From an uncultured Clostridia bacterium (lineage in GTDB: Bacteria > Bacillota_A > Clostridia > Christensenellales > CAG-138), in assembly GCA_946623765.1 (NCBI GenBank), contig CAMORL010000010.1, forward strand, positions 1 through 24,389: a stretch of DNA of 24,389 nucleotides. Reading direction: 5' to 3'. The notes below the pieces were generated by a model that saw nothing but the letters and a program-made list of their open reading frames with translations, was not told the DNA's origin and ran no database searches. Below, piece by piece: positions 1 to 7,367 of this stretch. The translations under genes and the position numbers were made by a program. Position 1 is the first letter of the stretch. Every line of letters starts with the position of its first letter.

Positions 1-15
1 AATCATACACGGAAT

Positions 16-42
16 AAAAAAGGGACTGTCTGTACAGTCCCT
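16..42 (-). terminator. Intrinsic terminator of the VanW-domain gene
   Basis: A perfect 9-bp inverted repeat (21-29 with 34-42, 4-nt loop) is followed, in minus-strand reading, by a run of U encoded by the A-tract at 16-21. It lies 10 bp past the stop codon of the minus-strand VanW-domain gene. Confidence 0.85.
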
Positions 43-52
43 TGTATGCTGT

Positions 53-1894
53 TTACGGGGTTTCGCCCGCAGGGGTGGGGGCGGGGGTAGGCTTCGGGGT
101 CTTGGTCGGCTTGGGCGTTTTCGTCGGTTTCGGCGTGACCTCCGCGGTGCCGATCCGGTAGATCGGGTAGATCGGTTTGTAGATCGTTTCCTCGGTCCGG
201 ACTGTCTTGACAAACACGCCGTTCTTATATTTGTCGACGTAGGTCTTGACCTTGTAGCCGTTGTGCGGCGTGTTCAGAAGAATTGCCTTTGCGGTCGAGA
301 GCATCGTCGGGTCTTTTTCGTACTCGTATTTGCTTTCGTCCTCGTAAGGCGTCATTTCAAGAATCTCGTTATAGACCTTGTATTCGACGCCTTCTTCCTT
401 TTGTCCGTAGATCTCGACGTTGATGTTCTTCTTACGCTTGCTGTCCTTGTTCTTTGTCAGGTAGATGAACATGTAGATCGTGTTTCCGGTGTCGTTCTTG
501 TACGCGAAGTCGATGTGGTTCGAGTCCACCGTCGCGTCAAAGCCGAGTCCCTTCTCGAACTCGGACGTGACGTAATCGGACGGAATGCTGTGTCCGCGCC
601 GCGTGATATGCGTGATGCCGGCACGCAGGACCGCGTTGAAGATCGTTGTGCTGACCTGACAAACGCCGCCGCCGGCTTCTTTGCGATAGCCCGAGCCCAT
701 GTAGACCGCATTTGCCATCGCCCAGCCGTTCTTTTCACTGCGATCGCCGGTCGTCTTGTTGAAGCTGAACGTCTTGCCCGCTTTGAGCTCCACAACCGAC
801 ATCATGCCGATCGCTCTCATAATGTTCGCGTCGCGTCCCTGACGGTTTTCAACGAGCGCCGGATCCGTGGAGGTCGTTCCCGTAAAGTAATACGAAGTCG
901 AATAGCTGCCGAGCAGAGTGAGCTGATTCTGCAGCGATTCAACGGTGATCTCCGGTTCGGACACCGTCACGGACGGCGTAAGCGTTACGGTATAATCGCC
1001 GCGGAGAAGCGCGTCGTCGATTTGCTGTTCGAGCGCGTCAAAGTCGATTTTCGCGCCGTTCTGTCCCTCCGTGAAGCTCCAATACGGCTGATAGTACTTG
1101 ACGTTGTTGATTTTGTTGGTCTTGTACTTGACCTCCGCCTGCGCGTTGACCGCGTGGTTCGGGATTTTTTCGTTCAGCGAATAGAGCGCGTTTCGCAAGA
1201 GCTCTCCGTCAAAGTGCATCGGGATCGACGAAACGACGTCTTTGCCGGACGCTGCGCTGATCAGAGCCTGTTCGATATCCGCTTCCTCATAATGAAGACC
1301 GATCGTTTCGGCAGTCAGCTTCAGCGGATCATATTCCGCATAGGCGACGGTGATGTCGAGCGAATCCCGCTTGCTGTCCAGCGCGCGGTGAAGCGCCGCG
1401 CTTGCGTCGCGCACCGTGAGGTTTTCGAGCGAAACGCCGTCGATCATGACGTTCTGTTCGATCACGGTGTCGTCGGTGATTTCATCGCGTTCGACCTGCA
1501 CGGTCGGTTCGTCCGGATCGGAAGCGGGCGAAGCGCCGGGCTTGCAGCTCTTGCAGTTTGCTGCAACGACGACGGCGGTGACCAGAACGATGACCGCGAC
1601 GAGAAGCGTGCACGCGGCGACAAAGAGCATGAACCGTTGATTCTTGCGGAGACGCTTGCGTTTACGCTTCTTCGGAGGCTGCTTGGAGCCGCCGCTGCGT
1701 CCGCCGCCTGTGCTGCGGGAGGCGGTACGCGTCCGGCTGCCGGCCGCGCTGCCGGAGGACCGTTTCTGCGAAGAGGCGGGGTGTTCGTCCTCGTTGTGCG
1801 ACCAGGAAACAGCACGGTCTGCGAAACCGTGCTCGGACGACGGATATCTGGTTGTGTAAGGGCGCGAAGCGCCGGTTGTTCCCATTGTTTCCAT
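53..1894 (-). CDS. VanW-domain membrane-anchored cell-envelope protein (YoaR-like)
   Basis: 613 aa. A basic Ser/Arg/Lys-rich cytoplasmic head (1-86) precedes one membrane span (about 88-112), so most of the protein lies outside the membrane. Next come a region resembling the peptidoglycan-binding-4 domain (about 150-330), a VanW domain (about 335-475, with the motifs GKTFSFN and GGGVCQVSTT), a G5-like stretch (about 495-590, ending YRIGTAE), and a tail of TPKPTK repeats. This is the usual layout of clostridial VanW/YoaR proteins; their biochemical role is unsettled, though wall association is likely. The start is uncertain: the first ATG lies only 8 nt beyond a TATAAT box and has no Shine-Dalgarno. 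The next in-frame ATG is residue 4, also without one, and after that only M89 at the membrane span. Family confidence is high, function low. Confidence 0.9.
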   Translation of the reverse strand: METMGTTGASRPYTTRYPSSEHGFADRAVSWSHNEDEHPASSQKRSSGSAAGSRTRTASRSTGGGRSGGSKQPPKKRKRKRLRKNQRFMLFVAACTLLVAVIVLVTAVVVAANCKSCKPGASPASDPDEPTVQVERDEITDDTVIEQNVMIDGVSLENLTVRDASAALHRALDSKRDSLDITVAYAEYDPLKLTAETIGLHYEEADIEQALISAASGKDVVSSIPMHFDGELLRNALYSLNEKIPNHAVNAQAEVKYKTNKINNVKYYQPYWSFTEGQNGAKIDFDALEQQIDDALLRGDYTVTLTPSVTVSEPEITVESLQNQLTLLGSYSTSYYFTGTTSTDPALVENRQGRDANIMRAIGMMSVVELKAGKTFSFNKTTGDRSEKNGWAMANAVYMGSGYRKEAGGGVCQVSTTIFNAVLRAGITHITRRGHSIPSDYVTSEFEKGLGFDATVDSNHIDFAYKNDTGNTIYMFIYLTKNKDSKRKKNINVEIYGQKEEGVEYKVYNEILEMTPYEDESKYEYEKDPTMLSTAKAILLNTPHNGYKVKTYVDKYKNGVFVKTVRTEETIYKPIYPIYRIGTAEVTPKPTKTPKPTKTPKPTPAPTPAGETP

Positions 1895-1902
1895 GATACC
1901 GT

Positions 1903-1931
1903 ATTATAGCAAGATCGTTTTCGATTCTCAA
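1903..1931 (-). promoter_or_regulatory. Promoter of the VanW-domain gene
   Basis: Minus-strand TTGAGA (1931-1926), a 17-bp spacer, then a perfect TATAAT (1908-1903). The predicted transcript start is about 1896, one to three bases before the annotated ATG, so the mRNA would be almost leaderless. Confidence 0.75.
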
Positions 1932-1958
1932 TAGATTTTCGGTTTGTTTTTGTAAATT

Positions 1959-1987
1959 TTGCATTTCTGCCGGATCTGTGCTACAAT
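1959..1987 (+). promoter_or_regulatory. Promoter of trmL
   Basis: TTGCAT (1959-1964), a 17-bp spacer, then TACAAT (1982-1987) preceded by TGC, an extended -10. Transcription would start near 1994, about 20 nt before the trmL ATG. It is back-to-back with the VanW promoter; the two -35 boxes are 27 bp apart. Confidence 0.75.
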
Positions 1988-2013
1988 ACCGAAAGCGAAA
2001 CGGAGGGACCTGC

Positions 2014-2475
2014 ATGCTGCATATTGTATTGGTGGAACCGGAAATCCCGAGCAATACGGGGAATATTTCACGCACCTGCGCGGTGACGGGGGCGGCGCTG
2101 CACCTTGTGCGGCCGCTCGGCTTTTCGACCGACGACAAAGCCTTAAAGCGCGCGGGGCTTGATTACTGGCACACGCTGACGCTGTTCTATCATGACAGCA
2201 TTGAGGAAGTGTGGGCACAGTATCCGGATGCGCGGTTCTTTTACTGCAGCACGCACGCCGTTCACCGCTACGACGAGGTGACCTTTCGGGACGGCGACTT
2301 TCTGGTGTTCGGCAAGGAGACGGCAGGCTTAGGCGAAAAGATCCTCGTGCCGCATGCAGACGAGGCGATCCGCATTCCGATGGGCGACGGACAGCGCTCG
2401 CTGAATCTTTCAAACGCGGTTGCGATCGTCGTTTACGAAGCGCTCCGGCAGAACGATTTCTTCGGTATGCGCTGA
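2014..2475 (+). CDS. trmL: tRNA (cytidine(34)-2'-O)-methyltransferase TrmL
   Basis: 153 aa, normal for TrmL, the small SPOUT (SpoU-class) enzyme that methylates the ribose of the wobble base in certain leucine tRNAs using S-adenosylmethionine. Seen: the N-terminal signature MLHIVLVEPEIPSNTGNISR, the central FGKETAGLG loop and the C-terminal IPM...RSLNLSNAVAIVVYEALRQ block that forms the SAM-binding trefoil knot. The ATG at 2014 is chosen because GGAGGG (2002-2007) sits 6 nt upstream; an in-frame ATT/CTG-side extension back to 1978 would run into the -10 box. It is a single-gene unit diverging from the VanW-domain gene. No clear terminator was seen after the stop. Confidence 0.95.
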   Translation: MLHIVLVEPEIPSNTGNISRTCAVTGAALHLVRPLGFSTDDKALKRAGLDYWHTLTLFYHDSIEEVWAQYPDARFFYCSTHAVHRYDEVTFRDGDFLVFGKETAGLGEKILVPHADEAIRIPMGDGQRSLNLSNAVAIVVYEALRQNDFFGMR

Positions 2476-2553
2476 ATCCGTCCCGAATTTGCCCCATGGA
2501 CCGAAAAAAGCAATATATTCTCACAAAAAAAGTCTGTTTTCCAAAAATAATGC

Positions 2554-2582
2554 TTGCAATGTTGAAAACCTTGTGGTAGTAT
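2554..2582 (+). promoter_or_regulatory. Promoter of rpmB
   Basis: TTGCAA (2554-2559), a 17-bp spacer, then TAGTAT (2577-2582) with TGG directly before it (extended -10). The transcript would start near 2589, leaving a leader of about 29 nt. The rest of the gap between trmL and rpmB (2476-2553) is A/T-rich with no other feature seen. Confidence 0.65.
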
Positions 2583-2617
2583 TGCAATGTTCGAGTTTTA
2601 GCAAGGAGGTGGACTGA

Positions 2618-2809
2618 ATGGGTAAGTTCTGTGAAGTCTGCAAGAAAGGAACCATGTCCGGCAATCTGGTCAGCCATTCCAATCGCAAGACCAAGCGCAG
2701 CTGGGCGCCGAATATTCAGACCGTGCACGTCGTCGTCGACGGCCGCGTTCAGAAGATGAGCGTCTGCACTCGCTGCCTGCGTTCCGGCAAGGTCGAGAGA
2801 AGCAACTGA
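2618..2809 (+). CDS. rpmB: 50S ribosomal protein L28
   Basis: 63 aa, full length for bacterial L28, a small basic protein of the large ribosomal subunit. Seen: FCEVCKKG at the N-terminus, the SHSNRKTKR block, and a second CTRC pair. Cysteines 5, 8, 50 and 53 make a complete zinc ribbon, so this is the zinc-requiring form. The ATG at 2618 has a very strong AAGGAGGTG (2603-2611) six bases upstream. It has its own promoter and a strong terminator, so it is probably monocistronic, with some read-through into the methyltransferase gene that begins 13 bp after the terminator. Confidence 0.97.
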   Translation: MGKFCEVCKKGTMSGNLVSHSNRKTKRSWAPNIQTVHVVVDGRVQKMSVCTRCLRSGKVERSN

Positions 2810-2830
2810 GCAATCCTTGAGAAAAAACAG

Positions 2831-2855
2831 AAGCCACCGGCAAAGGTGGCTTTTT
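2831..2855 (+). terminator. Terminator after rpmB
   Basis: 8-bp stem (2831-2838 with 2845-2852), 6-nt loop, followed by TTTTT. It lies between rpmB and the next co-directional gene, whose ATG begins at 2869. Confidence 0.88.
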
Positions 2856-2868
2856 GTCGCAGAATAAA

Positions 2869-3609
2869 ATGATTACCAGCAGAAGCAACGAACGCGTGAA
2901 GAGCGCGCGTGCATTACAGGACGCCAAAGCGCGCAGGGAGACCGGCTTGCACCTCATCGAGAGCGACAAGCTCGTTTTAGATGCGATCGCATCGGGGGCG
3001 CGCGTACGGACCGTATTCAAAACGGAAGGCGCAAAAGGGGCGGACGGGATCGAGACGATCGTCGTCAGCGAAAGCGTGATGGAAGCGCTTGCAACCGCCA
3101 AGACGCCGTCCGGACTCTGCGCGGTTGTGGAAACGCCGGACTGCAGCGTGCCGGAGATCTTTCCCGAGGGGCTGATCGTCGTGCTCGACCGGCTGCAGGA
3201 TCCCGGCAACGTCGGAACGATCATCCGCACCGCGGACGCGCTCGGCGCGGCGGGCGTTCTTCTGAGTCCCGACTGTGCCGATCCGTTTTCGCCGAAAGCG
3301 CTGCGGGCGGCGATGGGATCGACCTATCATCTGCCGGTTATGATCGGCGCGCTAAAGGAAGCGCTGCAGCGTCTCAGATCACAGGGGTTTACCTGTGTGT
3401 GCGGACACCTTGCGGGCAGCGAAACGCTTCCTGCGATCACAAAGCGCGCGGCGCTGATCGTCGGCAATGAGGGACAGGGCGTTTCGTCCGAAACGGCGGA
3501 GCTGTGTACCCTTTACCGCATGCCGATGCGCGGACGCGCCGAATCGCTGAACGCCGCGGTGTTTGCGGCGCTGATGATGCAAACGATGATCGATCGTATG
3601 CCGGAATAA
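2869..3609 (+). CDS. TrmH/SpoU-family RNA 2'-O-ribose methyltransferase
   Basis: 246 aa. An N-terminal RNA-substrate-binding domain (from MITSRSNERVKSARAL to about residue 95) is followed by the SpoU catalytic domain. All three SpoU motifs are visible: VVLDRLQDPGNVGTIIRTAD, then IVGNEGQG, then MRGRAESLNAAVFAAL. The family transfers methyl from S-adenosylmethionine to a ribose 2'-OH in rRNA or tRNA. The layout matches the RlmB/YsgA/TsnR group, but the target nucleotide cannot be told. The ATG at 2869 is preferred because an upstream TTG (2854) lies within the terminator's U-tract. No Shine-Dalgarno and no promoter are visible, so expression may rely on read-through from rpmB. The ATPase-CYTH gene follows after 11 nt. 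Confidence 0.92.
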   Translation: MITSRSNERVKSARALQDAKARRETGLHLIESDKLVLDAIASGARVRTVFKTEGAKGADGIETIVVSESVMEALATAKTPSGLCAVVETPDCSVPEIFPEGLIVVLDRLQDPGNVGTIIRTADALGAAGVLLSPDCADPFSPKALRAAMGSTYHLPVMIGALKEALQRLRSQGFTCVCGHLAGSETLPAITKRAALIVGNEGQGVSSETAELCTLYRMPMRGRAESLNAAVFAALMMQTMIDRMPE

Positions 3610-3620
3610 AGGAGGGCATG

Positions 3621-4736
3621 ATGGAACAGGCGAATCACATTCACACCATCGTCATCACGGGAGGCCCGTGTGCGGGCAAAACCACCGCGATGAGCTGGCT
3701 GCAGAACGCACTGACCGACGCGGGATATGCAGTTATGTTCATTCCGGAGACGTGTACCGATCTCAACAACAGCGGCGTGACCGCGCGCGCATCCAGATCG
3801 AACTTCGAGTTTCAGCGTGTGCAGGTGCGTTATCAGCTCCTGCGCGAACAAATCTACCGTCAAGCAGCGGAGGCGAGCGCTTCGAAGGAGGTCGTGATCG
3901 TCTGTGACCGCGGCTCGATGGACGACAAACCCTATATGACCGAGGAGGAGTTTACGGCGATTCTCAAGGAGCTCGGGCAGAATGAGGTTGCATTCCGCGA
4001 CAAATATGACGCCGTGTTCCATATGGTGACCGCGGCAAAAGGCGCGGAAGCGTTTTATACGACCGACAACAACACCGCGCGTGTGGAAACGCTCGAGGAG
4101 GCGATCGAGCTCGACGCAAAGACGCTCGCCGCATGGGCGGGGCATCCGCATCTGCGCATCATCGATAACTCCACCGATTTCAACGGCAAGCTCGTGAAGC
4201 TTCTGCGCGAAGTCATGACGGCTTTGGGCAGACCCGCTCCGTTCGAGCATGCACGCAGGTTCCTCGTCGAAATGCCGGATCGCACGTGGCTCGAGACGCA
4301 TCCCGCCTGCCGCCGCGTCGAGATCATCCAGACGTATCTCACCGACGTGCGCGGGGAAAAGCGCCGCATCTGCATGCGCGGCAGCGACGGAAGTTACATT
4401 TATTATATGACGACGCATTTCACCGGCACTGACGGCAGACGGATCGAAACCGAAAAACGACTTTCGCTTGACGATTATCAGCTTCTGATGATGGAGGCGG
4501 ATCCGATGTGCATGCCGATTCGCAAAACGCGCTACTGCCTTGTCGACGACGCGCATGCGTATGAGGTCGATTTCTATCCTTCCTGGCAGGAAAAGGCAAT
4601 GCTGCAGGTCGAATTGAACGATCCGGATGCAGAGATTCAGATTCCGGAAAACTTCCGTGTGATCCGCGAGGTCACGGACGACCCGGACTATCAGAACTAC
4701 GCGATGGCGCGCAACCGCTTCAACCGGATGCGGTAA
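3621..4736 (+). CDS. P-loop ATPase (AAA_28-like) fused to a CYTH domain
   Basis: 371 aa. Residues 9-22 hold a P-loop, GGPCAGKTT (Lys20), as in AAA_28/nucleoside-kinase-like ATPases; VIVCDRGSMDD at about 94-104 fits the Walker B region. From about 208 comes a CYTH (triphosphate tunnel) domain, recognisable from RRFLVE, VEIIQTYL, ETEKRLSLDDYQ and YEVDFY. CYTH enzymes hydrolyse triphosphate-containing compounds with a metal held by an N-terminal ExExK motif. Here the matching stretch (209-213) reads E-H-A-R-R, so the canonical motif is degenerate. AAGGAGG at 3609-3615 favours the second of two adjacent ATGs (3621 over 3618). It lies 11 nt after the methyltransferase gene and 13 nt before the protease gene, so likely the middle of an operon. 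The substrate is unknown. Confidence 0.85.
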   Translation: MEQANHIHTIVITGGPCAGKTTAMSWLQNALTDAGYAVMFIPETCTDLNNSGVTARASRSNFEFQRVQVRYQLLREQIYRQAAEASASKEVVIVCDRGSMDDKPYMTEEEFTAILKELGQNEVAFRDKYDAVFHMVTAAKGAEAFYTTDNNTARVETLEEAIELDAKTLAAWAGHPHLRIIDNSTDFNGKLVKLLREVMTALGRPAPFEHARRFLVEMPDRTWLETHPACRRVEIIQTYLTDVRGEKRRICMRGSDGSYIYYMTTHFTGTDGRRIETEKRLSLDDYQLLMMEADPMCMPIRKTRYCLVDDAHAYEVDFYPSWQEKAMLQVELNDPDAEIQIPENFRVIREVTDDPDYQNYAMARNRFNRMR

Positions 4737-4749
4737 AAGGAGAACCCCG

Positions 4750-5715
4750 ATGGAATACATACCGGAAACCGAACCCCTGTACACGCCCATGCCCGAACCG
4801 AAACGCACGCGCCGCGCGGCATCGCTCTGCGCGTTTGCCGCAATTGCCGCTACGCTGCTGTCCTATGCGATCCTGTTCGTTTACGGGATTCTGACGACCA
4901 ACGCTGCGTTTGGCGACCGCATGTCTGCAAATCTGACGCTGCTGGTCAATACCGCGGCGGTCGATTTCGTTGCACTGCCGCTTGCATGGCTGATTTTTCT
5001 GCGGCGGATCCCGAAAAACGATGCTTGCGAGATCGAAACGCGCACGCCGCTGTCTCTGAAAAAACTGCTGTTCTACTTTCCGTGCGCGTTTGTTCTGATG
5101 TATGCCGGCGCGCTTTTGGGAACGCTGATCGGAATGCTGTTCAAAAACGGGCTGTCCGACGTGGTGGAACAGGCGATCGGATCGGTCGACATCTGGGTGT
5201 CGGCGCTGTGCGCCGGGATCATCGGACCGGTCGCGGAGGAGCTGTTTTTCCGCAAGGCGATGATCGACCGGCTTTCGAAATACCATCCGATCGACGCGAT
5301 CCTGTTTTCTGCGGTGCTGTTTGCGCTGATTCACGGAAACCTGACGCAGTTTCTGTATGCGTTCCCGCTCGGCGTTCTGCTCGGCATCATCTATTACCGC
5401 ACGCAGAACATCGGCTATACGATCCTGCTGCACATTGCGATCAACATGATCGGCGGCGTCGTTCCGCAGCTTGTCATGGGCGGAATCGCCATGCTGCCGG
5501 AGTCGATGAATACGCTGGTGACGTTTGTGTATTCACAGATCATCATCGGAATCTGCGTGGTCGGTCTGATCTTCCTGATCCGCCGCCGCAGGGAATTCCT
5601 TCCGATCCAATCGAGCGTGCCGCGGTTCAGACGGCCGTTCTACCTGAACGCCGGCTTCATCATCGCCTGCGTCCTCTTCACGGGTCTGTTCATTCTGAGC
5701 GAAGTCTCGCTCTGA
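4750..5715 (+). CDS. CPBP-family intramembrane metalloprotease (CAAX protease/Rce1-like)
   Basis: 321 aa, about eight hydrophobic segments, no signal peptide. The three conserved motifs are present in order: EExxxR (E163, E164, R168), FxxxH (F191, H195) and HxxxN (H228, N232). These are the catalytic and metal-binding residues of CPBP (Abi/CAAX) glutamic intramembrane endopeptidases. In bacteria these proteins process membrane substrates or protect against self-made bacteriocins; the substrate here is unknown, and no bacteriocin gene was seen nearby. AAGGAG (4737-4742) sits 7 nt before the ATG. It is the last gene of its operon, followed by a hairpin shared with the convergent M28 peptidase gene. 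Confidence 0.92.
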   Translation: MEYIPETEPLYTPMPEPKRTRRAASLCAFAAIAATLLSYAILFVYGILTTNAAFGDRMSANLTLLVNTAAVDFVALPLAWLIFLRRIPKNDACEIETRTPLSLKKLLFYFPCAFVLMYAGALLGTLIGMLFKNGLSDVVEQAIGSVDIWVSALCAGIIGPVAEELFFRKAMIDRLSKYHPIDAILFSAVLFALIHGNLTQFLYAFPLGVLLGIIYYRTQNIGYTILLHIAINMIGGVVPQLVMGGIAMLPESMNTLVTFVYSQIIIGICVVGLIFLIRRRREFLPIQSSVPRFRRPFYLNAGFIIACVLFTGLFILSEVSL

Positions 5716-5735
5716 GCGCATTTATCGGATAAAAG

Positions 5736-5778
5736 AAAAGGGTGTCCGGAAACATAAACCGTTTCCGGGCACCCTCTT
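5736..5778. terminator. Bidirectional terminator between convergent operons
   Basis: 14-bp stem (5740-5753 with 5761-5774, one G-U pair) and a 7-nt loop. The plus side is followed by a short T-rich stretch (CTCTTTG); the minus side reads into TTTTCTTTT. It can end both the plus-strand protease operon and the minus-strand M28 operon. Confidence 0.85.
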
Positions 5779-5791
5779 TGTAATGTCGGGA

Positions 5792-7021
5792 TTACGACCT
5801 TCTCTTGCGGAACAGGTATTCGTCGAGCTGCTTTTTGACCGAATCGGGCATTTCACGACCGACCGGGCAAACGGCGGACATCGCCATGCGGCGCGTGAAC
5901 TCCGCAATGAATGCGACGTCCTTTTCCATCTGCTCCATAGAGAGCACGTCCGGACGGTCGAACCGGCAGTGGATCGGTGCGACGCTGCCGTTCGCAAGCC
6001 GCGCAAAGGACAGAGCGGGTACGCCCTTATCCGCAAACGGCGTCGAATCGCTCGAATACACGCCGTTCTTTGCGCCGACCGGGAAACCGAGCTCCGCACC
6101 CATGTATTCGATATAATGCACGAGCTTTTCTTCGGCGGACACACAGGCAATGAACTTGCCCATGATCGTGCCGATCATGTCAAGATTGATGTTCAGCGCG
6201 ATTTTCGGAAGGTCCGCTTCATGATCGCGCACGTATGCCTTTGAGCCTAAAAGCCCGCGTTCCTCGCTTCCGCAGAAAACGAGCCGCAGTCCGTAGTTCA
6301 AGGGCTTCTGCTTCAGCGCGTCAAGTACGCCCAAAAGCCCCGCGCAGCCGGTCATGTTGTCGTAGGAGCCGTGGGAGAGCGCGGTCGTGTCGTAATGCGC
6401 GGACAGCGTGATCCACTCGTCGCGCTTGCCGGGCAGCTCCGCAACGACGTTGTGCGATTCGCCCTCATACTCGCGCTGACGGATGACGATGCGCACGCTC
6501 TTTGTTTTGTTTTTCACGAGCGCGACCGCCGTGGAAACGTGCAGCATGGCGCAGAGCACCTTTCTTTGTTCGCCGACGACATGCGCGCGAAGATCGCGCT
6601 CGTCGATGTCGCGGTTGCCGTTGTGCAGATCGCCGTACTGGAACAGAATGCCCTTTGCGCCGGCTTCCATCAGATCCTGATAGCCGAAAAACCCGATGCC
6701 CGCCGTGTCCATCAGCACGATCTTGTCCTTTGCGCCGGCGACGGATACGCGGTCCTGCGCGGGCATGTAGTAGAGTTCTCCTTCGATCTCGCCGCTGCCG
6801 CAGCAGAAGAAGCCCTTCGCGGGGATCTCTTTGCCGTCGGCGTAGACGTGCGTTTCCTCGATCTCACCCATCGGAACGGGGAACGCTTCGATGCGCGCCT
6901 TGGCGCCGAGTTCCTCGCAGCGCGCCTTGAGGTATTCCGCGACGCGCAGCTCTTCCGGCGTGCCGCTGCGATGTACGAAATCGGTGTCCCTGAAAATCTG
7001 TCTGTAAGCTCTGGCGTTCAT
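5792..7021 (-). CDS. M28-family zinc aminopeptidase-like protein
   Basis: 409 aa. The co-catalytic zinc-site residues of M28 peptidases are visible: H209 and D211 (SAHYDT), bridging D221 (YDNMTG), the E253-E254 pair (GSEERG), D281 (INLDMIG) and H351 (APIHCRFD). A protease-associated (PA)-type insert probably occupies about 65-185. These enzymes usually remove N-terminal residues from peptides. No signal peptide or membrane span is seen, so it is probably cytoplasmic, whereas many M28 members are exported. AAAGGAG (7035-7029) lies 7 nt before the ATG, which overlaps the stop of the 58-aa membrane protein (ATGA). It is the last gene of the six-gene minus-strand operon. Confidence 0.93.
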   Translation of the reverse strand: MNARAYRQIFRDTDFVHRSGTPEELRVAEYLKARCEELGAKARIEAFPVPMGEIEETHVYADGKEIPAKGFFCCGSGEIEGELYYMPAQDRVSVAGAKDKIVLMDTAGIGFFGYQDLMEAGAKGILFQYGDLHNGNRDIDERDLRAHVVGEQRKVLCAMLHVSTAVALVKNKTKSVRIVIRQREYEGESHNVVAELPGKRDEWITLSAHYDTTALSHGSYDNMTGCAGLLGVLDALKQKPLNYGLRLVFCGSEERGLLGSKAYVRDHEADLPKIALNINLDMIGTIMGKFIACVSAEEKLVHYIEYMGAELGFPVGAKNGVYSSDSTPFADKGVPALSFARLANGSVAPIHCRFDRPDVLSMEQMEKDVAFIAEFTRRMAMSAVCPVGREMPDSVKKQLDEYLFRKRRS

Positions 7022-7194
7022 TCTTTTTCTCCTTTATTATGCTTGTTCTTCTTTTTCAGCAGTACGATGAGCAGGACGGTGATCACGGCGACGCCCGCGG
7101 CGAGACAGAGGATCAGCGTCAGATGCTCTTCAAAAAAGCTTGTCACCGCGAGTTCCGGCGGAAGCGCGGCGTCCGGCAGCAGGCGCATGTTCAT
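7018..7194 (-). CDS. Small single-span membrane protein, 58 aa (copy 2 of a pair)
   Basis: Not a known family. The protein has a short hydrophilic N-terminus (MNMRLLPDAALPPELAV), one membrane span (about 25-46) and a Lys-rich cytoplasmic tail (LLKKKNKHNKGEKE). By the positive-inside rule the N-terminus should face out. The first ATG (7194) overlaps the preceding gene's stop as ATGA. A second ATG (7188) is better placed behind GGAGG (7202-7198), 9 nt away rather than 3, so the real start could be 7188 (56 aa). Its stop overlaps the M28 start as ATGA, implying translational coupling. It shares the span and Lys tail pattern (AGVAxxTxxLIVxL then Lys) with the gene just upstream, so the two look like tandem paralogues. 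Confidence 0.75.
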   Translation of the reverse strand: MNMRLLPDAALPPELAVTSFFEEHLTLILCLAAGVAVITVLLIVLLKKKNKHNKGEKE

Positions 7195-7355
7195 TTCCCT
7201 CCCTTTTTCTTCTTTTTAATCAGTATGACGATCAGGACGGCGGTAACGGCGGCGACGCCCGCGACAATCCCGAGGATCCACCAGAGAGGGGTCGGATCGT
7301 TCGCAACGATGTCGACCGAGGGATCGATGATGTCGTCAAACAGCATATGCAGCAT
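7191..7355 (-). CDS. Small single-span membrane protein, 54 aa (copy 1 of a pair)
   Basis: Not a known family. Acidic N-terminus (MLHMLFDDIIDPSVDI), one membrane span (about 25-47, from PLWWILGIVAGVA) and a tail of lysines (KKKKKGGK), predicting outside-N, inside-C topology. AAGGAGG (7369-7363) lies 7 nt upstream of the ATG and overlaps the stop codon of the 112-aa gene, so the start is well supported. Its TGA overlaps the ATG of the next small gene. About half of the 27 residues in the span and basic region match the next small protein, and a 14-nt DNA block is identical (7250-7263 and 7086-7099). Possible roles, none shown by the sequence, are a small subunit or regulator of the neighbouring transporters. 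Confidence 0.8.
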   Translation of the reverse strand: MLHMLFDDIIDPSVDIVANDPTPLWWILGIVAGVAAVTAVLIVILIKKKKKGGK

Positions 7356-7367
7356 ATGAATTCCTCC

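Noticed and set aside
65..130. Tandem DNA repeat at the end of the VanW gene as a non-coding element
   Set aside because: It is explained by the TPKPTK repeats of the protein's Pro/Thr-rich tail.
2854..2871. TTG start at 2854 for the TrmH-family gene
   Set aside because: It would begin inside the U-tract of the rpmB terminator and has no ribosome binding site; the ATG at 2869 begins the conserved sequence.
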